Shown: piece by piece, positions 25,288 to 33,725 of the stretch
How positions within the stretch are numbered: the first letter of the stretch is position 1
Layout: each line of letters begins with the position of its first letter
Assembly: GCA_964351855.1 (NCBI GenBank)
Contig: CAYGQD010000006.1
Location: 1-64,000, forward strand
Direction of reading: 5' to 3'
Length of the DNA: 64,000 bases
Source: JBCDHN01 sp964351855
GTDB lineage: Bacteria; Verrucomicrobiota; Verrucomicrobiia; Verrucomicrobiales; DEV007
Position numbers and translations under genes: made by a program
The notes under the pieces: generated by a model
The model's database searches: none
The model's input: only the letters and a program-made list of their open reading frames with translations
What the model was told of the DNA's origin: nothing

Positions 25288-25968
25288 ATGAAATCCAACC
25301 CTAACCTAACTACCCTCGCTGCGGGTCTCCTCTTCGCGGCCATGGGCCTCTCTTTGGCAACTGCCGCCGACAACAAGAAGGATGAAGCCAAGTCTGACAC
25401 TGTCATGGTGGAAACCTACACCTGGTATCCCTATCCGCTCTACCTCGAAACCAACAACTGGTTCCACAACGCGGAAATGAGCTTCCGTCAAAAAGAAGAA
25501 AAAGCAGCTGCCGGGGAACTGCGTAAGGCCGTGAGTTGGCTGGACTATGCGGCCAGTCATGCCCAGCCCGTCACCAAGAAATCGTTGCAAGACGCGTCCG
25601 CTAGTCTCAAGACCTTGGCAACCAATCTCCAGTTCGGAAACGTCGTCAGCGCCCGTTCGCTGGATGTGGCCATGGCCAAATCCAGCCATGCGCTGGCCGA
25701 GTGGCATTACTTCAATGCCAAGGATTCGAAGCTGGCTAAGAATGAAGAAAACTGGGCTGCTCAGAACCTGAAAGCTGCGGCGGCTTATCTCAAGAGTGCT
25801 GCCGATTCGGCCCGTTATGAATACGGTGACGAGTTCATCAGTGTTTATGACGACATCTTCGGTTGGGAAGAAATCGATTTCACTCCCAACACGCTGGCGA
25901 CCAACCTCTCAGCCATCAAAGTCGAACTCGATAAGGTGGCTAAAGCTCTTGAAAAAGGAGATTCCTAA
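25288..25968 (+). CDS. Small exported helical protein, unknown function
   Basis: A 226-residue protein with a clear signal peptide (MKSNPNLTTLAAGLLFAAMG, cleavage near ATA). The mature part is helical and rich in Ala, Lys and Asn: KEEKAAAGELRKAVSWLDYAASHAQ, SLQDASASLKTLATNL, NLKAAAAYLKSAADSARYEYG, and an acidic EYGDEFISVYDDIFGWEEID. The repeated helices recall YfdX-like periplasmic proteins, but the match is not firm. Its own candidate operator and downstream terminator make it a monocistronic member of the proposed envelope-stress regulon. By position it could play a CpxP-like or chaperone role; this is inference. Confidence 0.75.
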   Translation: MKSNPNLTTLAAGLLFAAMGLSLATAADNKKDEAKSDTVMVETYTWYPYPLYLETNNWFHNAEMSFRQKEEKAAAGELRKAVSWLDYAASHAQPVTKKSLQDASASLKTLATNLQFGNVVSARSLDVAMAKSSHALAEWHYFNAKDSKLAKNEENWAAQNLKAAAAYLKSAADSARYEYGDEFISVYDDIFGWEEIDFTPNTLATNLSAIKVELDKVAKALEKGDS

Positions 25969-26008
25969 AGATCGCCTAACTTGGAACCCAAATCTTCTAT
26001 TCTGCCAC

Positions 26009-26040
26009 GCCAGTTCGTCCTTCGGGGCGGGCTGGCTTTT
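26009..26040 (+). terminator. Rho-independent terminator with UUCG loop
   Basis: GCCAGTTCGTCC pairs with GGGCGGGCTGGC (12 pairs, four of them G-U) around a TTCG tetraloop, followed by TTTT. It lies 40 nt after the stop codon of the exported helical protein. Confidence 0.85.
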
Positions 26041-26135
26041 CGCTTTCGCGCGCACCACGGGTTACGAAGTCCACTCGAATCTCGACTCCGGCCCGTCATT
26101 GCCAATGTTCGGAAGAATGCTGAGACCGGTCACGT

Positions 26136-26939
26136 TCAATCCTTCTCCAAGCGGTTCCAGGAAGCCGGATCTTGGGCGAAATAGTCTTTCATCTCGGCAT
26201 AAAGTTCGGGATGTTTCTTGAGCAGCAATCGGGGCTGTTCGAAGAAAACTTCGGTGGAGACGGCGAAGAACTCAGCCGGGTTGGTGGCTCCGTAGGGATC
26301 GAGCAGGGTTTTGCGATGGTGCGCTTCCATAAACTGGAGGTGCTCGAATTCGCTTTTCATGACGCGCACCCAACTCACGTATTTGCTGCGTTGCTCGGTA
26401 AAGCGGAGGCCTTTGCCGAGAAGGGGCGATCCGGTGACGGCGCCGTCCTCGCTGTCGAGTTGATGGGCAAACTCGTGGAAAACCACATTGGCGCCGTCGT
26501 CGGGGACTTCGCCCCCGTGCCTGACGGATTCCCAAGAGAGAATGACCGAGCCAGAGGTCCAGGATTCTCCCAGACGGGTCGAATCACCTTCGTGTATAAT
26601 ACCGTCCGAAGTGCGCCGAACCATTTTCGCAATATAATGGTGGGGATAGACGAGAATGGAACGAAGCGCCGGATAGTAGTCCGTATCGCGGTGCAAAAGT
26701 AGGAGGCAGGCTTGGGCGGCAATGGTAACGCAAATCTCATCCGTCAGTTCGAGGTCGCCACATCCTTCGAAGCTCTTTTCGGCAAGGAAAACCTGAATAT
26801 GACCCAGCAACTCTGTGCGATCCAACTCCGGCAGCAATCCGTAAAGCGGAAAATGGCGCTGGAGAATCAGTTTATACTCTTCGGGAAAGGGTTGTTCCCG
26901 GAGCTTGTTCCGGCGGTGTTTTTTGAAGATATCGCTCAT
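26136..26939 (-). CDS. mtfA: MtfA-type zinc peptidase
   Basis: A 267-residue cytoplasmic protein of the MtfA (M90) family. Features: LQRHFPLYGLLPELDRTELLG, ELTDEICVTIAAQACLLLLH, VILSWESVRHG, the zinc site VVFHEFAHQLDSEDG (HExxH) and the downstream NPAEFFAVSTEVFFEQP glutamate. In E. coli, MtfA binds the Mlc repressor and so influences the glucose PTS; it also shows aminopeptidase activity. A PTS enzyme I domain is encoded about 4 kb away, but no Mlc homologue is visible. It lies 23 nt after the response regulator and is probably co-transcribed with it. Confidence 0.9.
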   Translation of the reverse strand: MSDIFKKHRRNKLREQPFPEEYKLILQRHFPLYGLLPELDRTELLGHIQVFLAEKSFEGCGDLELTDEICVTIAAQACLLLLHRDTDYYPALRSILVYPHHYIAKMVRRTSDGIIHEGDSTRLGESWTSGSVILSWESVRHGGEVPDDGANVVFHEFAHQLDSEDGAVTGSPLLGKGLRFTEQRSKYVSWVRVMKSEFEHLQFMEAHHRKTLLDPYGATNPAEFFAVSTEVFFEQPRLLLKKHPELYAEMKDYFAQDPASWNRLEKD

Positions 26940-26962
26940 GCTCAAGACGCGTGAAGAAGGGT

Positions 26963-27307
26963 TTACGCAATCAATTCGCGAATCAAGGCAATCAGGGCGG
27001 GCATATCCATCGGCTTTTCGGAGAACACATCCGCTCCCGCGCCCATCATGGACTCCCTGCGGTCCCCATCCGCGCCTAGCGCTACCATGGGATGGTTTAA
27101 CCCCATCGCTCTCAATTCCCGGATTGCCACATCGCCGTGCATCCCGGGAAGCTGACCGTCCCTGATTAGCAAAGCGGGTTGCTCCTCTTTTGCGCGTTCG
27201 ATTCCATCTTGGGCATTTCCGGCAAGGATCACCCGATAACCCTTTACCTCCAAGCCCATTTCGATGGTTTCTGCCAAAACCACATCATCATCGACCAGAG
27301 ATATCAT
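26963..27307 (-). CDS. Single-domain response regulator
   Basis: A 114-residue receiver domain: ISLVDDDVVLAETIEMGLEV supplies the acidic pair, LLIRDGQLPGMHGDVAIREL the phosphoacceptor Asp, and FSEKPMDM the conserved Lys. The usual Ser/Thr switch is replaced in VALGADGDRRES, so signalling may be atypical. There is no output domain. It is followed by the MtfA gene on the same strand. Confidence 0.82.
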   Translation of the reverse strand: MISLVDDDVVLAETIEMGLEVKGYRVILAGNAQDGIERAKEEQPALLIRDGQLPGMHGDVAIRELRAMGLNHPMVALGADGDRRESMMGAGADVFSEKPMDMPALIALIRELIA

Positions 27308-27349
27308 CGGGCGCAGTCAAGGTTCGCAGCGCCGTTACTCCGTATTGCC

Positions 27350-27514
27350 TTAGGGCTTGTCACAAAATAAGTTTACAAGAACTGCTTGCCTTCCGACCCG
27401 TCGCCAGCGTTGGAATTCACCTCATTTAGCCCGCTAAACTCCGGTCAATTCCGCCTTGGCGACAAGTCGGAATTCTGCGCATCTCACGCAAACTTATTTT
27501 GTGACAAGCCCTTA
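27350..27514. mobile_element. 159-bp hairpin MITE with TTA target duplication
   Basis: Terminal inverted repeats of 22 bp: GGGCTTGTCACAAAATAAGT (27353 onward) and its complement ending at 27511. TTA stands directly outside both ends (27350-27352 and 27512-27514). Complementarity continues inward (TCCGACCCGTCGCC with GGCGACAAGTCGGA; GGAATT with AATTCC), so the whole element folds into a long hairpin. Nothing is encoded. A 3-bp TNA duplication fits IS5-family (IS1031-group) mobilisation. It occupies much of the 430-bp gap 27308-27737; the remaining ~220 bp before sthA hold no recognised gene. Confidence 0.8.
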
Positions 27515-27737
27515 GAATTTGTGCTAGGCATTGATCATATTGTCGTTATCGTCACAGATGGTGTTGTTCTTTTTGCCGAGGGCGGCCATCAATCGTATCC
27601 CAAAACCATCCATTTACCTGCCGATGGCTTTTGCCTCTCTGGTGCAAGTCTTCCAATGGCGGATGGATCGAAATCGGAGAGTCAGGCGGGCTTTAGCCGC
27701 GAGTCATTCCTAGCACTTCCTGGCACGGCGCGCTTTC

Positions 27738-29132
27738 ATGAAAACGAACTCCCATTGTGATCTCGCCGTGATCGGTTCCGGGCCTGCGGGAGAGATGGCG
27801 GCCGTGCAAGCAGGATTTCTCGGGAAACGGGTGGTATTGATCGAGAAGGAACCGCTTTTGGGCGGGGCGGCGACGAATACGGGGACGATCCCCTCCAAGA
27901 CGTTGCGGGAGACCGCGCTGTTCATAGCGGGATTTCGTCAGCGCTCGCTCTATGGGTTGAATCTGGAAATGGCCCCGGAGAGGTTGACCGCTCGTGAGTT
28001 TCTCTACCGCGAGCGACATGTGGCCGAGCAGGAGCGGGCCAAGATCCGGCGGCGGTTGGATGATCGCGGTGTGGAGATCGTGACGGGAACCGCGATTCTA
28101 GCGGACGCACACACCATTCAGGTTTCCGGAGGTGAGCAGGTGGTCTCCGCCGCCGTCATCCTGATTGCGACCGGTTCGCGTCCCTTTTGCCCACCGATGT
28201 TTCCAGCCACCGGAAAGCGGATCCACGATTCGAACAGTATTTTGAATCTGGAGCAATTGCCCGCGAGCATGACGGTGGTGGGGGCGGGGGTGATTGGCTG
28301 CGAGTATGCTTCGATTTTTGCCAGCCTGGGAGTGGAGGTTACAGTCGTGCATGGTCAGAACACCGTGTTGCCATTTCTGGATGCTGAGATTCAGCAAAAC
28401 TTGGAATCGGCGATGGGGGCGGCGGGAATTCGGTTCCTCAAACCGGATCGTGCGTTGGCCGTCGAAGAAACTGCGGATCATGTCACCTTGACGTTGGATC
28501 AGGCGGGTGAAATCGCGGCGGAATGCGTGCTCATTGCCACCGGTCGCGCCAGCAATACCGAGGGCCTGGGGCTGGAATCCGCCGGGATCGAAACCGGCGA
28601 GCGAGGGCTCATCAAGGTGAATGCGCACTATCAGACGAGCGTCCCCCACATCTACGCCGCCGGCGATGTGATTGGTTTTCCGGCGCTCGCTTCCACGTCC
28701 ATCGAGCAGGCGCGGATCGCGATGGATCATGCGTTTCGGCCCGAGGAAGAACGGGAGGTTGCCAGCGTCATGCCTTATGGGATCTACACGATTCCGGAAT
28801 GCGCCATGGCAGGAGAAACGGAGGAACAATTGCGGGCACGAGGGGCAGCTTACGTGGTGGGTCATGCCAACTATCGCGACAATGCCAGAGGGCTCATTGT
28901 GGGAGAGGAATTCGGCTTGCTGAAACTCCTTTTCGATCGCGAAACCCGGGTTTTGCTGGGAGTTCATCTCATTGGCGAGCAGGCCACGGAACTGGTTCAC
29001 CTTGGGCTGCTCGGATTGCGCGCCGGAGCGAACGCCGACCTTTTCCTCAAGACCTGTTTCAACTACCCAACCTTGTCAGAACTTTACAAACACGCGACTT
29101 ACGACGCCTTCGGAAAGCCCGCGATCGAATGA
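27738..29132 (+). CDS. sthA: Soluble pyridine nucleotide transhydrogenase
   Basis: A 464-residue FAD-dependent flavoprotein predicted to interconvert NADPH and NADH. It has the FAD-binding LAVIGSGPAGEMAAVQAG, GTIPSKTLRETALFI in place of the redox-active disulfide region, the NAD(P)-binding MTVVGAGVIGCEYASIFASL, IYAAGDVIGFPALASTSIEQAR and a C-terminal dimerisation domain. The paired cysteines of lipoamide dehydrogenase are absent (GGAATNTGTIPSK), which supports SthA; even the single cysteine common in SthA is replaced here. It overlaps the next gene by 4 bp and heads a run of five or six genes. Confidence 0.92.
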   Translation: MKTNSHCDLAVIGSGPAGEMAAVQAGFLGKRVVLIEKEPLLGGAATNTGTIPSKTLRETALFIAGFRQRSLYGLNLEMAPERLTAREFLYRERHVAEQERAKIRRRLDDRGVEIVTGTAILADAHTIQVSGGEQVVSAAVILIATGSRPFCPPMFPATGKRIHDSNSILNLEQLPASMTVVGAGVIGCEYASIFASLGVEVTVVHGQNTVLPFLDAEIQQNLESAMGAAGIRFLKPDRALAVEETADHVTLTLDQAGEIAAECVLIATGRASNTEGLGLESAGIETGERGLIKVNAHYQTSVPHIYAAGDVIGFPALASTSIEQARIAMDHAFRPEEEREVASVMPYGIYTIPECAMAGETEEQLRARGAAYVVGHANYRDNARGLIVGEEFGLLKLLFDRETRVLLGVHLIGEQATELVHLGLLGLRAGANADLFLKTCFNYPTLSELYKHATYDAFGKPAIE

Positions 29133-32100
29133 GCACACAATCGGATGAATTCTTCGCCCCCGGTTGGCCGGGAATCGAGCCACGCTGGACGTCGAGTGCG
29201 AAGCAGGGGGTGGGCACGGCGCTGAATCCGGCGAGCCGAATTTGGTATGCACTGAGCCACGGCATCGTCAACGAGGTCTACTTTCCGCGGATCGACCAAG
29301 CCTGTACCCGGGACTTCCAGCTGCTGGTGACGGACGGCGATTCGTTCTTCTCCGAGGAAAAGCGGGACACGGAGACGACGCTGGAGATGCCCTCCCCGGG
29401 AACGCCACTTTTCCGGATCACCAACCGCTGTCGGGAGGGGCGCTACGTTATCCGAAAAGAAGTTTTCGCTGATCCTAACCGCGATTGTTTGATCCAGCAT
29501 CTCATCCTGGAAACGTGGTCACCAGAATTGAGGCTTCACGCGTTGTTGGCTCCGCATCTGGGAAATCACGGCACCGGCAACACGGCTTGGGTTGGGGATC
29601 ACAAAGGCGTTCCGATGCTGTTCGCCGAGCGGGATCGGGTAGCCGTGGCGTTTGCGTGTTCGACGGGCTGGGTTGGGCGATCGGTGGGGTTTGTGGGTCG
29701 GTCGGACGGTTGGCAAAATCTGAATCGAGAGAAGCGGATGACCTGGTTTTACGAACGGGCCGAAAATGGAAATGTGGCCCTGCTCGGGGAGTTGTCCTCT
29801 GCGGAGGCCGATGGAGAGATTACCTTGGTCCTGGGATTCGGACGAAGTGGTGCGGAGGCGGGGCATCATGCGCGAGAGACGTTGGCGAGCGAAATCCGCG
29901 AACTGCGTGCCGGTTTTGTGGAACCGTGGCAGGTTTGGCAGGCGGATCTGGACTCCTGCGACGAGGAAGATTGGCTCTGGCCCACCAGCGCGGCGGTTTT
30001 ACGATCTCACGAAGACAAAACCTTCCCCGGCGGCTGCATCGCCAGCCTTTCGATCCCTTGGGGTGCCTGCAAAGGGGATGGTGACCTGGGTGGTTATCAT
30101 CTGGTCTGGCCGCGCGATCTCTGCGAAACCGCGAGCGGCTTCCTGGCCGTGGGGGCTCATGCCGAAGCCCTGCGAATCCTGCGCTACCTCCAAGCGACGC
30201 AAGAAGCCGATGGCCACTGGTGCCAAAACATGTGGCTGGACGGCATGGCGTATTGGCAAGGGATCCAGTTGGATGAAGTGGCGTTGCCGGTGCTCGTCGT
30301 CGATTTGGCGTTGCGCTCCGGAGCATTGGCGAAAGGAGACTTGGCCGGGTTTTGGCCGATGGTGGAGCGGGCCTGTACTTACCTCATGGAGCACGGTCCG
30401 GTGAGTTCTCAGGATCGCTGGGAAGAAGACGCGGGTTGCTCGCCATTCACGCTTTCGGCGGAAATCGCGGCGCTCCTGGCCGGGGCGGATTTGGCGGAGC
30501 AGCTCGGGCACGTCGCGTTTGCCCGCGAAGCCGAAGCACTGGCCGATCAATGGTTCGAGCGAATCGACACCTGGACCTACGCGTCAGGAACGCGTCTCGC
30601 CAAAGAGCATGGCGTGGACGGTTACTATGTACGGATCGCCCCGCCCGACGTCTCCGAAGCGAGTTCGCCGCTGCACGGTTTCGTCGCAATCAAAAACCGC
30701 CCTTACGGCCAAGGGCAGGCTGAAGCGGTCGAAGTTATCAGCCCCGACGCCCTCGCCTTGGTTCGCTTCGGCCTTCGTGCGCCAGATGATCCCCGTATTC
30801 TCAACACCGTGAAAATCATCGACGCTCTTTTGCAGCGTGACGTTCCGGGCGGCAGGGCCTGGTGCCGCTACAATGGCGACGGTTACGGCGAACACGAAGA
30901 CGGTGAGTCTTTCGACGGAACCGGGATTGGACGTCCCTGGCCGTTGCTGACGGGAGAGCGCGCCCACTACGAAGTCGCTGCCGGAAACCCGGGCGGAGCA
31001 GAAGGATTGCGACGGACGATCCGGAAGTTCGCCTCGGCAACCGGATTGATCCCCGAGCAAGTTTGGGATGGGTCTAAGTTGCCCGGCAAAGAACTATTTC
31101 CCGGCCAACCAACCGGATCGGCCATGCCGTTGGTCTGGGCCCACTCAGAGTATTTGAAGCTTTGCCGCTCGATCCGGGACGGGGCGGTTTTCGATCTTCC
31201 GCCGCAGACATCAGCACGCTATTTGGACTACATCCACGAACCGGTGAATCCCACTACCGAATTCATCCTGACCGGTGAGGTCGCTTCCGGAGGAGTGGCA
31301 AAGGGAACCGCGCTGGTAGGTGCCAGTGGGCCGAAAACTCAACTACCCCGGCGGCGCTTGGCGCAATATGAGGCGCTCGCGGAAGTGGAGAAGCTAGATG
31401 CTGCGATTGCCGTTGCGGATGAGCAATTGCACGAAGTTCAGGATCACGTCCGCACCGAACTGGGCGATGCTGACGCAGAGATTTTCGAGGCGCAGATTCT
31501 TCTGCTTCACGACCCCGTGTTGCGCGAAGAGGTGACGGCCCTGTGTTTGCGCGAGCGAATCAATGTGGAGGCTGCGTTGGAAAAGGCGCTCGCATCGCTG
31601 GAAGCCGCCTTTCTGCGAATTGCCGATCCGTATTTCCGAGAACGCGGCGCGGACCTACGGGACGTGGGCCATCGGCTGATGGACGCGCTGACAGGCGAGG
31701 ACAAGGTTCCAAGCCTTCCCTTTCCCGAAGACAGCATCATCGTCGCCAGCGAATTATTCCCCACGGTCGTGGCGCAGTTGGACAGTGGCTTGGTCCGGGC
31801 CATCATCGTCGAACGCGGGGGGCAAACCGCCCATGCCACGATCCTGGCCCGAGCGAAAGGGATTCCGCTTTTGATCAATGTGGCCGAAGCGACAGCGAAG
31901 ATTCAAAATGGCGAGCCGGTGATCGTGGACGGAGTTGCCGGGCGGGCTTACGTGAACCCGTCGGCCGCCATTTGCGCAGAATACGCCCAGTTGGAAGCGG
32001 GTCTTCAGGCGCGTCAATCCAGTCTTTGCGCCTTGATCGACCTGCCTGCGGAAACTTCCGACGGCACCCCTGTCGAATTGCGTGCGAACATCGGTAAGTC

Positions 32101-32998
32101 CGCCGACGCCGCAGCCGCCGCTCAACTCAACGCCGATGGAGTGGGATTGTATCGAACGGAATTCGCCTTTCAAGTTCACGACCATTTTCCCACCGAGCAA
32201 GAGCAGGCTAACCTCTATCTGGCGGCCGCCCAGTGCATTGAGCCCAAACCGATGGTGATCCGGGTCCTCGACATCGGAAGCGACAAGTTGCTGCCCTACT
32301 TTCCGCTTCCCGTCGAAGCCAACCCTTCGCTCGGTTGCCGCGGGACGAGGCTCTTACTGGCTTTCCCCGAAATTCTGGAGGTCCAGTTGCGCGCGATTCT
32401 TCGTGTCAGCGCCACCCATCCCGTCTCGGTTCTCTTCCCTATGGTGTGCGGAATCGAAGATATGCGCTCGGCCAAAGTCGCGCTCGAACGCGCCAAGGAC
32501 GCACTTTCCGCAGAGGAAGTCGATTTTGATTCGTCGATCCAGGTCGGGGCGATGATCGAGACCCCCTCCGCCGCGATTTTACTGCCAAAGCTGGCCAAGG
32601 AAGCGGATTTTTTCTGTGTGGGGACCAATGATCTGGTGCAGTATCTTCTCGCCACGGACCGTACGAGCCAAGCGGGAGGCTCTTACTACGAGCCGCTTCA
32701 TCCTGCGGTTTTATACCGGTTAGACTCCATCGCCAAAGAAGCTGCTGCCAGCGGTGTCAGGGCTTCGATTTGTGGCGAGATGGCGGGGAATCCCGCATTT
32801 ACCCGCCTTCTGCTCGGTTTGGGCTTTCGAAGTTTCAGCGTGAATCCAGGAGAGTTGCTGGAAGTGAAGAACGCCATTCGCAACACGGACCTTCAGGAGG
32901 CGAAAGCGATGACGCAGGAGCTTTTGGAACTTGGAACCGTGCAAGAAATCAGAGACCACTTGTATGCTTCCGCAACCTTTGGCGGCCAAGTCGATTAA
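29129..32998 (+). CDS. Fusion of GH15 glucoamylase-like enzyme and PTS enzyme I
   Basis: 1289 residues in one frame. Residues 1-~700 are a bacterial GH15 glycosidase: SSAKQGVGTALNPASRIWY, GGYHLVWPRDLCETASGFL, DGMAYWQGIQLDE with the probable general acid Glu383, and PLVWAHSEYLKL with the probable base Glu674. Residues ~711-1289 are a complete enzyme I: an N-terminal HPr-binding/swivel part, phosphoacceptor His902 in GGQTAHATILARAKG, then the PEP-binding barrel with DGVGLYRTEF, CVGTNDLVQYLLATDR and Cys1215 in ICGEMAG. No signal peptide is seen, so action is cytoplasmic, plausibly on glycogen or maltodextrin. ATG overlaps the sthA stop. The open frame upstream of 29129 is a shadow of sthA. No HPr gene lies in the window. 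Confidence 0.93.
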   Translation: MSTQSDEFFAPGWPGIEPRWTSSAKQGVGTALNPASRIWYALSHGIVNEVYFPRIDQACTRDFQLLVTDGDSFFSEEKRDTETTLEMPSPGTPLFRITNRCREGRYVIRKEVFADPNRDCLIQHLILETWSPELRLHALLAPHLGNHGTGNTAWVGDHKGVPMLFAERDRVAVAFACSTGWVGRSVGFVGRSDGWQNLNREKRMTWFYERAENGNVALLGELSSAEADGEITLVLGFGRSGAEAGHHARETLASEIRELRAGFVEPWQVWQADLDSCDEEDWLWPTSAAVLRSHEDKTFPGGCIASLSIPWGACKGDGDLGGYHLVWPRDLCETASGFLAVGAHAEALRILRYLQATQEADGHWCQNMWLDGMAYWQGIQLDEVALPVLVVDLALRSGALAKGDLAGFWPMVERACTYLMEHGPVSSQDRWEEDAGCSPFTLSAEIAALLAGADLAEQLGHVAFAREAEALADQWFERIDTWTYASGTRLAKEHGVDGYYVRIAPPDVSEASSPLHGFVAIKNRPYGQGQAEAVEVISPDALALVRFGLRAPDDPRILNTVKIIDALLQRDVPGGRAWCRYNGDGYGEHEDGESFDGTGIGRPWPLLTGERAHYEVAAGNPGGAEGLRRTIRKFASATGLIPEQVWDGSKLPGKELFPGQPTGSAMPLVWAHSEYLKLCRSIRDGAVFDLPPQTSARYLDYIHEPVNPTTEFILTGEVASGGVAKGTALVGASGPKTQLPRRRLAQYEALAEVEKLDAAIAVADEQLHEVQDHVRTELGDADAEIFEAQILLLHDPVLREEVTALCLRERINVEAALEKALASLEAAFLRIADPYFRERGADLRDVGHRLMDALTGEDKVPSLPFPEDSIIVASELFPTVVAQLDSGLVRAIIVERGGQTAHATILARAKGIPLLINVAEATAKIQNGEPVIVDGVAGRAYVNPSAAICAEYAQLEAGLQARQSSLCALIDLPAETSDGTPVELRANIGKSADAAAAAQLNADGVGLYRTEFAFQVHDHFPTEQEQANLYLAAAQCIEPKPMVIRVLDIGSDKLLPYFPLPVEANPSLGCRGTRLLLAFPEILEVQLRAILRVSATHPVSVLFPMVCGIEDMRSAKVALERAKDALSAEEVDFDSSIQVGAMIETPSAAILLPKLAKEADFFCVGTNDLVQYLLATDRTSQAGGSYYEPLHPAVLYRLDSIAKEAAASGVRASICGEMAGNPAFTRLLLGLGFRSFSVNPGELLEVKNAIRNTDLQEAKAMTQELLELGTVQEIRDHLYASATFGGQVD

Positions 32999-33012
32999 CC
33001 ATTTCACCCTCG

Positions 33013-33714
33013 GTGCCAAACTCCCATCAAATCTGCGTCGTCTGCGGCAAGCCTTTTTCGCCGCGCTCCCTGTTTCCCCTGGCCACGGTTCGGCCGAATG
33101 TTCTGCTCGCGATCGAAAAAGACCATCCAAAGCTCAACCACGAAGGTTCGATCTGTCAGAACGACCTCAGTCTCTATCGCACGCGCTATGTGGAGGGTTT
33201 GTTAACCCGGGAAAAGGGTGACCTTTCCCACTTGGAAGAGAGCGTGGTCATGAGCCTGAAGCAGCACGAGTTGACCTCGGCGAACGTGTCGGCGGATTTC
33301 GAAGGGAAACTGACGCCCGGGCAGCGCCTGGCGGACAAAATAGCCAGTTTTGGCGGGAGCTGGAGATTCCTCATCATCTTCTTTTCCTTCCTGGTGGTTT
33401 GGATGGTGATCAATGCCGTGGTAGCGTTCTGGACGAAACCTTTTGATCCTTTTCCGTTCATCCTGTTGAACCTCATGTTGTCCTGCTTGGCCGCCGTCCA
33501 GGCCCCGGTCATCATGATGAGCCAGAATCGCCAGGAATCGAAAGATCGGGTGCGATCCGAGCACGACTACCAGGTGAACCTGAAGGCGGAGCTGGAAATC
33601 CGGCACCTCCATGAAAAGATGGATCACCTTCTCATGCAGCAATGGGAGCGGCTCGTGGAAATTCAACAAGTGCAGATCGAGCTGCTGGAGGAACTGAAGG
33701 GCCGCAAATCCTAG
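33013..33714 (+). CDS. DUF1003 membrane protein
   Basis: A 233-residue protein started at GTG 33013, 14 nt after the fusion gene, which includes a CVVCGK zinc-ribbon-like start; a later start would lose it. The core has GQRLADKIASFGGSWRFLII, two membrane helices (FIIFFSFLVVWMVINAVVA and FILLNLMLSCLAAVQAPVIM) and the QNRQESKDRVRSEHDYQVNLKAE signature of DUF1003, then a C-terminal coiled coil. The family has no established function. It lies within a probable operon with mprF, 11 nt downstream. Confidence 0.88.
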   Translation: MPNSHQICVVCGKPFSPRSLFPLATVRPNVLLAIEKDHPKLNHEGSICQNDLSLYRTRYVEGLLTREKGDLSHLEESVVMSLKQHELTSANVSADFEGKLTPGQRLADKIASFGGSWRFLIIFFSFLVVWMVINAVVAFWTKPFDPFPFILLNLMLSCLAAVQAPVIMMSQNRQESKDRVRSEHDYQVNLKAELEIRHLHEKMDHLLMQQWERLVEIQQVQIELLEELKGRKS

Positions 33715-33725
33715 GGTTGAAGTTG

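Noticed and set aside
28523..29128. N-terminal extension of the GH15-enzyme I frame
   Set aside because: These codons are antisense-free shadow of sthA in another frame; the GH15 domain starts with the ATG at 29129, which overlaps the sthA stop.
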